A model generated the notes under the pieces. The model ran no database searches. It was not told the origin of the DNA and worked only from the letters and a program-made list of their open reading frames with translations. Made by a program: the position numbers and the translations under genes. Below, piece after piece: positions 53,531 to 61,788 of a DNA stretch of 64,000 nucleotides; the first letter of the stretch is position 1; every line of letters starts with the position of its first letter. This DNA is from Marinobacter caseinilyticus (lineage in GTDB: Bacteria; Pseudomonadota; Gammaproteobacteria; Pseudomonadales; Oleiphilaceae): assembly GCF_011074955.1 (NCBI RefSeq), contig NZ_WUQJ01000031.1, positions 186,001 to 250,000 on the forward strand. Reading direction: 5' to 3'.

Positions 53531-53959
53531 ATGCGATCATTGAAAGTTGCGGATGTTATGTGGAACCACATTGAGCCCATCAAATGTGGTACCCCACTCA
53601 CGACCGTGGTGAAAGCGCTGTTGGCCAACCATGTCACTGGTTTGCCGGTGGTGGATGACCACCGCAAGGTGTTGGGTTTCGTGTCGGAACAGGACTGTAT
53701 CCACGCCCTGCTGGTCAGTAATTACCACTGTGAAGGCGAACCAATCGTCGACGACGTGATGTTCAAGGAGCCCTTAACGATCAGTGCTGAAATGTCGGTG
53801 GTGGACCTTGCGCAGAATCTGGGCCACGGTAAGCCAAAGGTCTATCCGGTGACCGATCACGGGCGCCTGATCGGCGTGGTGACACGCACCGCGATCTTGT
53901 CTGAACTGGCCAAATCAGGGTGTGGGCTGGAGCTACCCAAGTACGCGGATGCGGAATAG
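53531..53959 (+). CDS. CBS-domain pair protein
   Basis: A 142-residue protein consisting of one Bateman module (two CBS motifs): VADVMWNHIEPIKCGTPLTT with GLPVVDDHRKVLGFVSEQD, and VDDVMFKEPLTISAEMSVVD with VYPVTDHGRLIGVVTRTAI. Such modules bind adenosyl nucleotides and act as energy or ion sensors, usually for another protein. Start ATG 53531 is ten bases after AGGAGG; the upstream frame is not needed. No partner gene is adjacent. 77 bases before the S-formylglutathione hydrolase gene, possibly cotranscribed. Confidence 0.88.
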   Translation: MRSLKVADVMWNHIEPIKCGTPLTTVVKALLANHVTGLPVVDDHRKVLGFVSEQDCIHALLVSNYHCEGEPIVDDVMFKEPLTISAEMSVVDLAQNLGHGKPKVYPVTDHGRLIGVVTRTAILSELAKSGCGLELPKYADAE

Positions 53960-54036
53960 CACAGACCGTATGCCATTGGCTTGAGGCAGGCCGACCTGAC
54001 GTTCATTATTTTTCAAGCGACACCTGAGGAGGTTGT

Positions 54037-54885
54037 ATGGAATTGCTTTCCACCAATGTGAGTTTTGGAGGTGAGCACCGGCGTTATCGTCACACCTCCG
54101 CGGTACTCGACTGTGACATGGAATTTGCGGTGTTTTTACCACCGAAGGCGGTGGCCAATAAAGCCCACCGGGTGCCGGTGCTGTATTGGCTGTCAGGGCT
54201 GACCTGTAACGACCAGAATTTCATGCAGAAAGCGGGTGCCCATCGTCGCGCCGCGGAACTGGGTATCGCCATTGTCTGCCCCGACACCAGCCCGCGAGGC
54301 GTGAACCTGCCGGGTGAGGACGATAGCTATGACTTCGGAAGCGGCGCCGGCTTTTACATCAACGCCACCCGTGACCCCTGGGCTCAGCATTATCGGATGT
54401 ACGATTACGTGGTTGAGGAATTGCCGAATCTGATCGAAGAAGCGCTGCCCGTCAATGACCACCGGGCCATCAGCGGACACTCGATGGGCGGGCATGGTGC
54501 GTTGATCTGCGCACTGAAAAATCCCGGGCGCTACAAGTCGGTGTCCGCGTTTGCGCCGATTTGTAATCCTACCGAATGCCCTTGGGGTGTGAAGGCGTTT
54601 TCCGGGTATTTGGGAGAGGACCGGGAAGCCTGGGCCGAATGGGATGCAACGTTGTTGATTCCAGAGGCGCGTGAACGCTTGAAGTTGCTGATAGATCAGG
54701 GCACGGCGGACGATTTTCTGGCGGAGCAGCTCAACCCAGACGCCCTGGCGGATGTGTGCGAAAAGCTGCATCACCCTATTCGTCTGCGCATGCACCGTGG
54801 TTATGATCACAGTTATTTCTTCATTGCCTCATTCATTGACGAACACCTGGATCACCATGCCTCTGCCTTGGGCGTGCCCAATTAG
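54037..54885 (+). CDS. fghA: S-formylglutathione hydrolase
   Basis: A 282-residue esterase-D-type enzyme that splits S-formylglutathione to formate and glutathione in formaldehyde detoxification. Catalytic Ser149 in [13 protein letters not shown]; the Asp and His fit the segment QGTADDFL and [12 protein letters not shown]. Further signatures: [39 protein letters not shown] and DYVVEELP. Start behind GAGGAGG. The usual partner, glutathione-dependent formaldehyde dehydrogenase (adhC/frmA), is not in this window. Convergent with the DUF6279 gene by a four-base overlap. Confidence 0.93.
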   Translation: MELLSTNVSFGGEHRRYRHTSAVLDCDMEFAVFLPPKAVANKAHRVPVLYWLSGLTCNDQNFMQKAGAHRRAAELGIAIVCPDTSPRGVNLPGEDDSYDFGSGAGFYINATRDPWAQHYRMYDYVVEELPNLIEEALPVNDHRAISGHSMGGHGALICALKNPGRYKSVSAFAPICNPTECPWGVKAFSGYLGEDREAWAEWDATLLIPEARERLKLLIDQGTADDFLAEQLNPDALADVCEKLHHPIRLRMHRGYDHSYFFIASFIDEHLDHHASALGVPN

Positions 54886-55736
54886 CAGCTTTCATTGAGG
54901 GCATAAAAATCCTGCTTCAGCTCTGCAAGCTCACCTCGCAGGTGCTGGCGCTGGTCAGGATTGGCCTGTTGCAGCAAATCGGCTATCAGGCGTGCCAGCG
55001 CCGGTCGACTTTCCGCCAGCATGGCCTGATAGGCGCCGCCCCGTGCCGCCGCACTGTCCTGGATCAGACGGGCGACCTGATCGGCGAAGCCCTCGACGTC
55101 CCGCGCTTTCAGACTGGCGAGCAGCGCCTGTTGCCAGCGTGCCCTGCCATCAAGCCAGATGCGGGTTTGATCGCCCCGGGCCTGGTTCCAGCGGTGGATG
55201 GTTTCGAGTTGCTGATCGGTCAGTGAGCCCAGCCAGCGTTCGGCCCTTTCCAGGGTGCGTTGTTCTCTGGCGCGGCGTTCGGCAATTGGGTCCGGGTCGA
55301 GGTACTCGGCTTCTTTGTCGGCCTGGTTGGCGGCCATGGCCTGAGCCAGTTCCTGCACTTGCGCATCGCTCAGGCTTCCCAGTAATTCGGTCGCGAGGGG
55401 GGTGATTTCAACGGTCAGCCGGTCCAGCGCATCAAACACGTCGGCCTGGTGTTGACGGACGGTCGCTTGCGACAGCGTGTCCTGCTCAATGGCCTGTTCG
55501 AGTCGGGTCAGCCAGTTTGCATACTTCGGCAATTCAGCCTGGCAGTGCTGCTGCTTGAACTCGGTGATGTTGCTGTTTAGCCGATTGCGCTGGGTATCGG
55601 TCAGCGTAATGTAATCTTCAACCCACCAGACAATGCCCCAGTCGGCGTAGCGGTAAGCCATTCGAGTGGAGCTGCAGCCGGCCATCAAAAAGACCAGGGC
55701 CAACACCACCACACTGCAGTAATGGAATCGACGCAT
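54882..55736 (-). CDS. DUF6279-family lipoprotein
   Basis: A 284-residue lipoprotein; lipobox at [20 protein letters not shown] followed by Cys21. It matches the DUF6279 pattern: [55 protein letters not shown], and the repeated [16 protein letters not shown] / [15 protein letters not shown] units, which are long amphipathic helices with coiled-coil potential. Probably anchored in the outer membrane with a helical periplasmic body. The function is unknown. Overlaps the end of the S-formylglutathione hydrolase gene on the other strand by four bases. Confidence 0.8.
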   Translation of the reverse strand: MRRFHYCSVVVLALVFLMAGCSSTRMAYRYADWGIVWWVEDYITLTDTQRNRLNSNITEFKQQHCQAELPKYANWLTRLEQAIEQDTLSQATVRQHQADVFDALDRLTVEITPLATELLGSLSDAQVQELAQAMAANQADKEAEYLDPDPIAERRAREQRTLERAERWLGSLTDQQLETIHRWNQARGDQTRIWLDGRARWQQALLASLKARDVEGFADQVARLIQDSAAARGGAYQAMLAESRPALARLIADLLQQANPDQRQHLRGELAELKQDFYALNESC

Positions 55737-55754
55737 GTCACGCTCCTGTTGTCA

Positions 55755-55798
55755 GATAAGTATTAGATAAGTATTAGATCCGCATTAGATCAGCATTA
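55755..55798. repeat. four tandem 11-base repeats
   Basis: GATAAGTATTA twice, then GATCCGCATTA and GATCAGCATTA: four head-to-tail 11-base units between the DUF6279 start and the DCC gene end. The first two are identical. Spacing of one helical turn would place equal bases on one face of the DNA, suitable for cooperative binding; this is only an inference. Confidence 0.85.
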
Positions 55799-55829
55799 TG
55801 CCCCGCGTTATGTTCAGACCGAACCAGCC

Positions 55830-56198
55830 CTACCGTTGCACGTCGTCGATCGCGCAGACACCGCACGCGTAGCGTTTGTCATAGCGGCGATCGGCCCAAC
55901 GTTCGTATATTATGCGCGCAACCGGGAACAGGACGGGCCAAAGCAGCGGGCGAAACAGCCAGCCGATGCGGGTATGAGACCAGGCCCGCACGTTCGCATG
56001 CAAACCTGTCAGCCAGTTGCCATCGCCGCTGCGTAAGTGGAGCCGCCGCAGCAGGGCTTCGCGATCCGGATGTCCGGCTGCCGGTTCTGGCTGTTGATGC
56101 ACGTCGGCGAAAGCCAGGCCACCTTGTTGCAGACGGCTCAGAGTCGCGATCTCTCGCTGGCACAGCGGGCATTGACCATCATAAAACAACGTATCCAC
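55830..56198 (-). CDS. DCC-family thiol-disulfide oxidoreductase-like protein (DUF393)
   Basis: A 122-residue protein with the family opening TLFYDGQCPLCQREI, where D-G-x-C-P-x-C is a thioredoxin-like redox motif, then the usual C-terminal region with PLLWPVLFPVARIIYERWAD and YACGVCAIDD (a second CxxC-type motif). The start is GTG 56198 behind AGGAGG. No signal peptide. Function in thiol redox is inferred from the motif; no substrate is known. Flanked by two tandem-repeat arrays. Confidence 0.85.
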   Translation of the reverse strand: MDTLFYDGQCPLCQREIATLSRLQQGGLAFADVHQQPEPAAGHPDREALLRRLHLRSGDGNWLTGLHANVRAWSHTRIGWLFRPLLWPVLFPVARIIYERWADRRYDKRYACGVCAIDDVQR

Positions 56199-56272
56199 GC
56201 AACACCTCCTGATGAGACCGTGTGGTACATACGTAAAGCCGTGGTTGATGGATGGCCTTTGCGATGGAGGCT

Positions 56273-56384
56273 ATCAGAAAGCGACTGTCAGAGAGCGGTT
56301 ATCAGAGAGAGACCATCTGAGAGTGACCATTAGAGAGTGACCATTGGAAAGTGGCCATTGGAAAGTGGCCATCAGAGACAGGTG
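56273..56384. repeat. eight tandem 14-base degenerate repeats
   Basis: Eight head-to-tail 14-base units from ATCAGAAAGCGACT through GTCAGAGAGCGGTT, ATCAGAGAGAGACC, ATCTGAGAGTGACC, ATTAGAGAGTGACC, ATTGGAAAGTGGCC (twice, identical) to ATCAGAGACAGGTG. Neighbouring units resemble each other more than distant ones, as in a minisatellite that grew by stepwise duplication. Lies between the DCC gene and the quinone oxidoreductase end; it encodes nothing and has no spacers, so is not CRISPR. Confidence 0.9.
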
Positions 56385-56419
56385 CCCCAAACCGGCTGGG
56401 CCGGCCCGGGGCTAAAGGA

Positions 56420-57382
56420 CTAGGGCACGGACAGCAGAACTTTGCCGGTGCTTGCATTGCTTTGCAGATAGGCCATGGCCTCATCGGCGTCAACGATGGG
56501 CCAGCTGCGGTCGATCACGGGTTTGATTTCACCGGATTCCAGCCTGGGCCAGACGATTTCGTACAGGGCATCCATGATCTCACCCTTAACGCGAACCGGT
56601 TGCGACCTCAATGTCGAGCCGATCAGGCGTTGTCGCTTCATCAGCAACAAGCCCAGGTCGGTTTTGGCCTCACGGCCGCCCATCAGGCCAATCAGGATGA
56701 TGCGACCATTCTGATTCAGCACCTGTTGGTCCTGACTGATGTAATCGCCACCTACCGGGTCCAGCACCATGTCGGCACCCCCCCAATCCTTAACGGCCTG
56801 CACAAACGAGCCGTTGTGACGATTCCAGACGGCATCGGCCCCTAACTGCGTGCAAAGGGCGAGTTTGTCATCGCTGCCGGCGGTGGCGAACACCGGATTA
56901 CCCATGATGTGGGCCAATTGGATAACCGCCGTGCCGACCCCGCTGGCAGCCGCGTGCAGCAGGACGCGTTCGCCCGGTTCAAGCGCGGCTTCCACGTAAA
57001 GGTTCAGCCACGCGGTGGCAAACACTTCAGGCAATGCCGCCGCCTGCTGCAGGCTTAAACCTTGGGGGATGGGCAAGACCTGGGCCGCGGGCACGACCAC
57101 CTGAGTGGCGTAGCCGCCACCGGTCAACAGAGCGCAAACCTCGTCGCCGGCCTTCAGGTGGGTCACGCTGGCACCAACCGCGGCAACGTGACCACTGACT
57201 TCCAGGCCAAGAATCGTGGAAGCACCCGGTGGCGGCGGATAGGCCCCGGCACGCTGCATCAAGTCGGCCCGGTTCATCCCGGCCCAGGCCACGTCGATGA
57301 CCACTTCGTGCTCCGTCGGCGCGGGCAGGTCCGGATGTGGCTGCCAGATCAGGCCGTTACCGGTGACATTGATTGCATTCAT
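56420..57382 (-). CDS. zinc-free NAD(P)H quinone oxidoreductase (PIG3/QOR type)
   Basis: A 320-residue medium-chain dehydrogenase/reductase. ATG 57382 lies five bases after AGGAAGG; an in-frame GTG is two codons earlier. The GroES-like part begins WAGMNRADLMQRAGAYPPPP, which is the PIG3-type block, then PGASTILGLEVSGHVAAVG. The Rossmann motif is HAAASGVGTAVIQLA. Zinc ligands are absent, as in quinone oxidoreductases. The C-terminus IGSTLRSQPVRVKGEIMDAL and STGKVLLSV is typical. Predicted to reduce quinones or related carbonyls with NADPH. 17 bases after it starts the DJ-1 gene upstream in transcription; both likely form one unit. Confidence 0.9.
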   Translation of the reverse strand: MNAINVTGNGLIWQPHPDLPAPTEHEVVIDVAWAGMNRADLMQRAGAYPPPPGASTILGLEVSGHVAAVGASVTHLKAGDEVCALLTGGGYATQVVVPAAQVLPIPQGLSLQQAAALPEVFATAWLNLYVEAALEPGERVLLHAAASGVGTAVIQLAHIMGNPVFATAGSDDKLALCTQLGADAVWNRHNGSFVQAVKDWGGADMVLDPVGGDYISQDQQVLNQNGRIILIGLMGGREAKTDLGLLLMKRQRLIGSTLRSQPVRVKGEIMDALYEIVWPRLESGEIKPVIDRSWPIVDADEAMAYLQSNASTGKVLLSVP

Positions 57383-57398
57383 GGGCACCTTCCTTTGA

Positions 57399-58079
57399 TC
57401 AGTGACCGAGTGCCTTGAGCACGGCTTCAGCCGACGCCTCGGAAGAAGACGGGTTCTGACCGGTAATCAGTTTGCCATCAGTCACCACGTAGGAGGCCCA
57501 ATCGTCGCCCCGGCTGTATTGACCACCCTTGCTTTTGAGCATGTCCTCCACCAGGAAAGGCACCACATTGGTCAGTTGCACGGCGTCTTCCTCGGTATTG
57601 GTGAAGCCGGTGACCTTCCGGCCACTGACCAGCGGTTGACCGTCGCTGTTGCGGGCGTCCCGGAACACTGCCGGGCCATGGCAAACTGCACCGACAACCT
57701 TGTCCTGGCGAACGGCGTTTTCAATCAACGCCACCGACAGCGAGTCGTTGGTGAGGTCCCATAGCGGGCCGTGTCCGCCGGGGTAGAAGAACGCATCGAA
57801 GTCATCCGTACGGACATCAGAGAGCTTGACGGTGCTTGCCAGCGCGGATTGTGCGGCGTCATCGTCCCGGAACCGTCGGGTGGTATCGGTCAGGGCGTCT
57901 TCCGCTTCACTGTTGGGGTCCACTGGCGGCTGGCCGCCTTTGGGGGATGCCAGGGTAATGTCGGCGCCAGCGTCCTTGAAGACGTAGTAGGGCGCGGTAA
58001 ATTCATCGAGCCAGAAGCCTGTTTTATGGCCGGTATCGCCCATTTCATCGTGGGAAGTCAGAATCATGAGAATCTTCAT
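57399..58079 (-). CDS. DJ-1/PfpI-family type 1 glutamine amidotransferase-like protein (Hsp31-like)
   Basis: A 226-residue protein of the Hsp31/HchA-like branch. Nucleophile elbow AVCHGPAVF with Cys133-His134; the early Glu lies in KTGFWLDEFTAPYYVF, characteristic of this branch, and YPGGHGPLWDLTND follows. This group includes glutathione-independent glyoxalase III and chaperone-like proteins; a methylglyoxal role would fit with the glyoxalase I gene 6 kb away. Start behind AAGGAGCACACT. It precedes the quinone oxidoreductase gene by 16 bases, so both may be cotranscribed. Confidence 0.88.
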   Translation of the reverse strand: MKILMILTSHDEMGDTGHKTGFWLDEFTAPYYVFKDAGADITLASPKGGQPPVDPNSEAEDALTDTTRRFRDDDAAQSALASTVKLSDVRTDDFDAFFYPGGHGPLWDLTNDSLSVALIENAVRQDKVVGAVCHGPAVFRDARNSDGQPLVSGRKVTGFTNTEEDAVQLTNVVPFLVEDMLKSKGGQYSRGDDWASYVVTDGKLITGQNPSSSEASAEAVLKALGH

Positions 58080-58286
58080 AGTGTGCTCCTTGATGTGTCG
58101 TTGCTGGCCCTAAACAGTCGGTCCGAAAACGCCTGACCTTGAAACTGTTGACCCCGAAAAAGGATACGACCTCGGGGCGCGTATGGTTCCACGGCGCTGA
58201 TGGTCCCTGAGGTGTTTCCGGGCCGGTGCCTGACGTTGGGTCAATTAGCGACCCTTGCCCTGTTGATTGTGCTGAGCAGGAAATTT

Positions 58287-58889
58287 TCAAGCGTTCTTTC
58301 GGTTTTCCGGTATGGCTGCCCGACGGCGGTCGATCAACACCTCAAGGCCTCGGTAAAGGGGAGTGACATCGCAACACGGCGCGGCATGGCGGATTAACCA
58401 GGCAATGGACTCGACCGTGGAAAGCGCCTGCGGACCGGGTCGTTTGCGGATGTGATACCGGGATTCGGGCGGTTGTGCGAAGTGAACGCAGGGCAAGGCC
58501 TGAAGCCAGGGGTTGCAATGCAGAATTTTGCGGGCCTTGCGCCAGGTGCCGTCAATAATGACCCAGCGCCGGATGGCACCCGGTGGCGCGGGCTCAAGCG
58601 CGACACTGTGGGGGGTCGGGAAAACCAGCGCAGTGTCATCGGGCCTGGCAAGTTGGGACAAAGGTGCGAAGTCGTCGAGGTGTTCCCCCACCAGCACCCT
58701 CATCTGCGGCAGGCAACCCTGCGCAATGCGCAGTGTCCCCTTGCTGTGGTGGCGCTCTTGCGGGTGCTGCAGCACCCAGATTTCAGGTGCTCGCACCATG
58801 GCCTGGCAGGCATCACAGACGCACAGTCTGCGATGAACGCCACAGGAAGGGCAATGCCGGGAAGCCACGGCGGTTAACCAAACCCCCAC
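58287..58889 (-). CDS. tapT: DTW-domain tRNA aminocarboxypropyltransferase
   Basis: About 200 residues. The DTW domain shows the family motifs: Cys-rich N-terminus HCPSCGVHRRLCVCDAC (zinc), VLQHPQERHHSKGT, IIDGTWRKARKIL and LSTVESIAWLIR. TapT/YfiP adds the 3-amino-3-carboxypropyl group from S-adenosylmethionine to uridine 47 in the tRNA variable loop. The GTG 58889 start overlaps the preceding gene by 16 bases; GTG 58868 is an alternative. The SAM pocket and the Cys cluster are complete, so it should be active. Confidence 0.87.
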   Translation of the reverse strand: MGVWLTAVASRHCPSCGVHRRLCVCDACQAMVRAPEIWVLQHPQERHHSKGTLRIAQGCLPQMRVLVGEHLDDFAPLSQLARPDDTALVFPTPHSVALEPAPPGAIRRWVIIDGTWRKARKILHCNPWLQALPCVHFAQPPESRYHIRKRPGPQALSTVESIAWLIRHAAPCCDVTPLYRGLEVLIDRRRAAIPENRKNA

Positions 58890-60007
58890 AGCAGGCCAAA
58901 ATCCATCGACGGCAGGGTTTCGGTATTCTCGAACGCACGGATACTGAACTCCAGCAGGCTGCAGTCGCGCTTGAATCCTCCTCCGCTGTAGAGGTCGCCC
59001 TTGGGGCCAATGAGCGCGTGCGCCCGCGTGCCACCATTACGGACCGGGCGGTGCGTAACAACCGCCACCTCATTATTGGCCAGCCGCACCAGGGTACCGG
59101 GTGGAAACGGTGTCAGTATCGTGAGCAGGGCCCGGAAAATCGACGGCTCAGGCCGGTCACGATGGTCAATTTTGATGGTCTTGAGTGCGTCAGGTACTGG
59201 CAACCGATCGCGATAGGCGCGCCTGGTGATCATGGCGGTGTAGTGTTCGGCCAGTGCGAGCATCCGGGCCCCGGGCACAATGTCCTCGTCCGCCAGGCCG
59301 GCAGGATAGCCGGTGTCAGCGGGCCCTTCATGGTGTTGCTGGATGATCGTCAGCAGGTGCGTGTCATCGATGCCGGCCTCCTTCAGCGCATTGGCACTGA
59401 GGATTGGGTGTTTATGAATGACCAGTCGTTGTTGATCCGTCAGCGCTTTATTGATGTTATTGAGTTTGTCTAGGAACGGCAGCAATGCCAGGTTGGCGGT
59501 CAGCGCAGCGCTGATCAGTGTCAGCACCTGTGCGTCATCCAGCCCCAGTTCGCGGGCCGTGGACTGGCAGAGAATGGCATAAAACAGGGTTTGTTCACTG
59601 GCGGTGGGTTCCACCGAGTACAGGTGCACCAGGGCGAGGCATGCGTCCTGTGCCTGCAGGCACATTCGGTCGATGAACAGTGCCAGGTCGAGCAGTTGCT
59701 GACGGGCGGTCTCATCACGGTTGGCAATCGCGCCCAGAGTCGTTTCCAGCGCTTCCAGCAGGCCCTGGTAATCCGCAAACGGGTTGTATATCCGGCTGTC
59801 TTCGACGGCATCCGGTTCCGGGACATCGGGGCGCACCGGGGTGTGGGGGTAAAACAGGCCTCGCTCAAACAACTGCTCAAGCTGGGCCTCACTATTGACC
59901 ACATAACCTTGCCGCAACAGCACGTTACCGGCGGTATCGTAAACGGTCCAGGGCAGTGGCTTACCAACGATCACCGCACCGATGGCAACACGAACAAGAT
60001 TCGACAC
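58874..60007 (-). CDS. degenerate HD-GYP-domain protein
   Basis: A 377-residue cytoplasmic protein. The region 150-290 resembles an HD-GYP phosphodiesterase: the signature HHEGPADTGYPAGLADEDI equals HHE..DGTGYP.GL, and GARMLALAEHYTAMITRRAY matches the following block. The catalytic HD pair normally found in LLHDIGK is replaced by TANLALLPFLD, and other metal ligands seem missing (a few, such as HKHP, remain). Cyclic-di-GMP hydrolysis is therefore doubtful. The N-terminal 130 residues resemble the DUF3391-like module often found in HD-GYP proteins. Overlaps the tapT start. Confidence 0.8.
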   Translation of the reverse strand: MSNLVRVAIGAVIVGKPLPWTVYDTAGNVLLRQGYVVNSEAQLEQLFERGLFYPHTPVRPDVPEPDAVEDSRIYNPFADYQGLLEALETTLGAIANRDETARQQLLDLALFIDRMCLQAQDACLALVHLYSVEPTASEQTLFYAILCQSTARELGLDDAQVLTLISAALTANLALLPFLDKLNNINKALTDQQRLVIHKHPILSANALKEAGIDDTHLLTIIQQHHEGPADTGYPAGLADEDIVPGARMLALAEHYTAMITRRAYRDRLPVPDALKTIKIDHRDRPEPSIFRALLTILTPFPPGTLVRLANNEVAVVTHRPVRNGGTRAHALIGPKGDLYSGGGFKRDCSLLEFSIRAFENTETLPSMDFGLLWGFG

Positions 60008-60120
60008 GAGGCTTTAGGTACCTGTAATGGTTTGATTTGGTGAGTGCCAGATACAGGCACCCCGATTCCCGTCAGCAATAAATGTAGCTTACTTATTGTC
60101 TGGCTGGCCAGCCCGGAGTG

Positions 60121-60570
60121 TTAAGCGTCCTCGCCGGCATGGCTGATAACGATGCCACTCGCACCCTGGTCCAGAATGTGACGAAGGTTGTCGGGAATAA
60201 TTTTTTTACTCGCCTGGGCGGGCGAAATCATGACGTAGGTGATATCGGCACTGGCCAGTTCTTCGCCATCGCTGAAGCGCCGGAACACCAAGTGCAGCGA
60301 GAACGAGCTGTTGCCCAGTTGCCCCGGTGCAATGGTGGCGCACAGCACATCGTCGAACCGGCCCGGGGCTTTCCAGTTGGTGGTCAGGCTGACCACCTGG
60401 ATATCGGAGTCCGTATCCAGCAGGTTTTGATAACTGCCGAACAATGTACGGATGTACTCGTTGACCGCAATATCCACATAGTCGCCATAGCGGGCGTTAA
60501 ACACCACACCCTGCGCATCGCATTCCCCATAGCGGACGCGAAAACGGAATTCGAAAGGGGCTTGATTCAT
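60121..60570 (-). CDS. acyl-CoA thioesterase (4HBT hotdog fold)
   Basis: A 149-residue hotdog-fold thioesterase; ATG 60570 follows CAGGGAATTACC and removes 37 unlikely N-terminal residues. The 4HBT/YbgC-type motif is VRYGECDAQGVVFNARYGDY, with Asp in the position of the catalytic acid. Later segments VVSLTTNWKAPGRFDD and LHLVFRRFSDGEELASADITY fit the fold. Substrate chain length is unknown. Not with the tol-pal genes where YbgC lives. Monocistronic. Confidence 0.85.
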   Translation of the reverse strand: MNQAPFEFRFRVRYGECDAQGVVFNARYGDYVDIAVNEYIRTLFGSYQNLLDTDSDIQVVSLTTNWKAPGRFDDVLCATIAPGQLGNSSFSLHLVFRRFSDGEELASADITYVMISPAQASKKIIPDNLRHILDQGASGIVISHAGEDA

Positions 60571-60803
60571 GGTAATTCCCTGTATGGAAGTCACTGGCCG
60601 AGTGTCGCCATCTGACCATATTCGCCGAGAGGGTGCCAGTGTCTCGCGCGCCTCCTTATCGCGTGCGAAATAAGGCGCCATTGTTTATTCCGCCGGGTGT
60701 CCATAATCTCCGGTTTGTGACCGCTGACGGTATTATTTGCCTGCAGCATGCTAACTTACGCGATCCACTCCCCGAATCTGCGGCCAAGGTAGAGAACAGC
60801 TGA

Positions 60804-61787
60804 ATGTTTTATCGCCTGCGCAATAATTTCCGCCTGTCCATTATCACGATGTTGGGCGTATCCGCCATCCTCGGTATTACCCCGTTTGCGGTGTACCGCT
60901 TTGCCGAGGGCAATACGCTGGCGGGGGTGGTTGATTCGATCATCATGCTGAGTATCTCGGCCTTCATGGTGTACGCCTGGGTCACCGGTGACACCCGGCG
61001 CAGCGGGTTTTGCATGGCACTGATTGCGTGCAGTGGTGGCGCCGCGGTGGCGTTCGTGCTCGATACCATTGGCCTGTTCTGGCTCTATCCCTGCTTTGTG
61101 ACCAGTTTCTTTTTGACCTCGCCCCGAGTCGCCGTCTTCATTAATTTCGGGACGCTGTTGGTGCTGATGTACTTTGGCATCGGCTTTGAGTCGGCGGAAT
61201 ACATGCTGTCGTTTGCCACTACCGCGGTGGTGGTCAGTGCCTGCGCCTACATTTTTGCACTGCGCAATGAGACTCAGCGGCGGCGGTTGGAGCAACTGGC
61301 CACGCTGGACCCTTTAACGGGGGTCAAAAACCGTCGCGCGATGGAGGAAGAGTTAAAAGCGGCAGCGGCGACATACAACCGCAACGGACTGTCCTATGCA
61401 TTGGCGATTCTGGATCTGGACCATTTCAAGCGCATCAACGATGAATTCGGCCACGCCGTGGGTGACGAGGTGCTGATCGACTGCGTCAATCTGATTGCCC
61501 ACAATACCCGGCAGGCAGATCAGTTGTTTCGTTTTGGCGGCGAGGAGTTTGTGCTGCTGTTGCCGGGGGTTGATGACGAGGGTATGCGCTCAGTCATGGA
61601 CAATTTGCACGCCACCCTGCGGCGGAGCCTTAAAAGCCCGGCCGGCCCGGTCACCGCGTCTTACGGGCTGGCGTTATTGCGCCCGGGGGAAAACGCCGAT
61701 CGCTGGCTCGAGCGAGCGGATGAAGCGCTGTACCTTGCGAAAGACAGTGGCCGCGACCAGATCAAGGTGGCCCCGGCCAACGCCTGA
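60804..61787 (+). CDS. membrane diguanylate cyclase (GGDEF)
   Basis: A 327-residue cyclic-di-GMP synthase. The N-terminal 155 residues have about five membrane helices (LSIITMLGVSAILGITPFAV; SIIMLSISAFMVYAWVT) without a named sensor domain. The GGDEF domain starts at TLDPLTGVKNRRAMEEELKA and has LFRFGGEEFVLLLPG. The I-site RQAD is five residues before GGEEF. All catalytic motifs look intact. Layout resembles the cyclase at 0.4 kb but the membrane parts differ in sequence. It converges with the MATE gene with one base between. Confidence 0.91.
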   Translation: MFYRLRNNFRLSIITMLGVSAILGITPFAVYRFAEGNTLAGVVDSIIMLSISAFMVYAWVTGDTRRSGFCMALIACSGGAAVAFVLDTIGLFWLYPCFVTSFFLTSPRVAVFINFGTLLVLMYFGIGFESAEYMLSFATTAVVVSACAYIFALRNETQRRRLEQLATLDPLTGVKNRRAMEEELKAAAATYNRNGLSYALAILDLDHFKRINDEFGHAVGDEVLIDCVNLIAHNTRQADQLFRFGGEEFVLLLPGVDDEGMRSVMDNLHATLRRSLKSPAGPVTASYGLALLRPGENADRWLERADEALYLAKDSGRDQIKVAPANA

Positions 61788-61788
61788 A

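Noticed and set aside
56273-56384. CRISPR array
   Set aside because: Units are 14 bases, directly adjacent, with no unique spacers and no cas gene.
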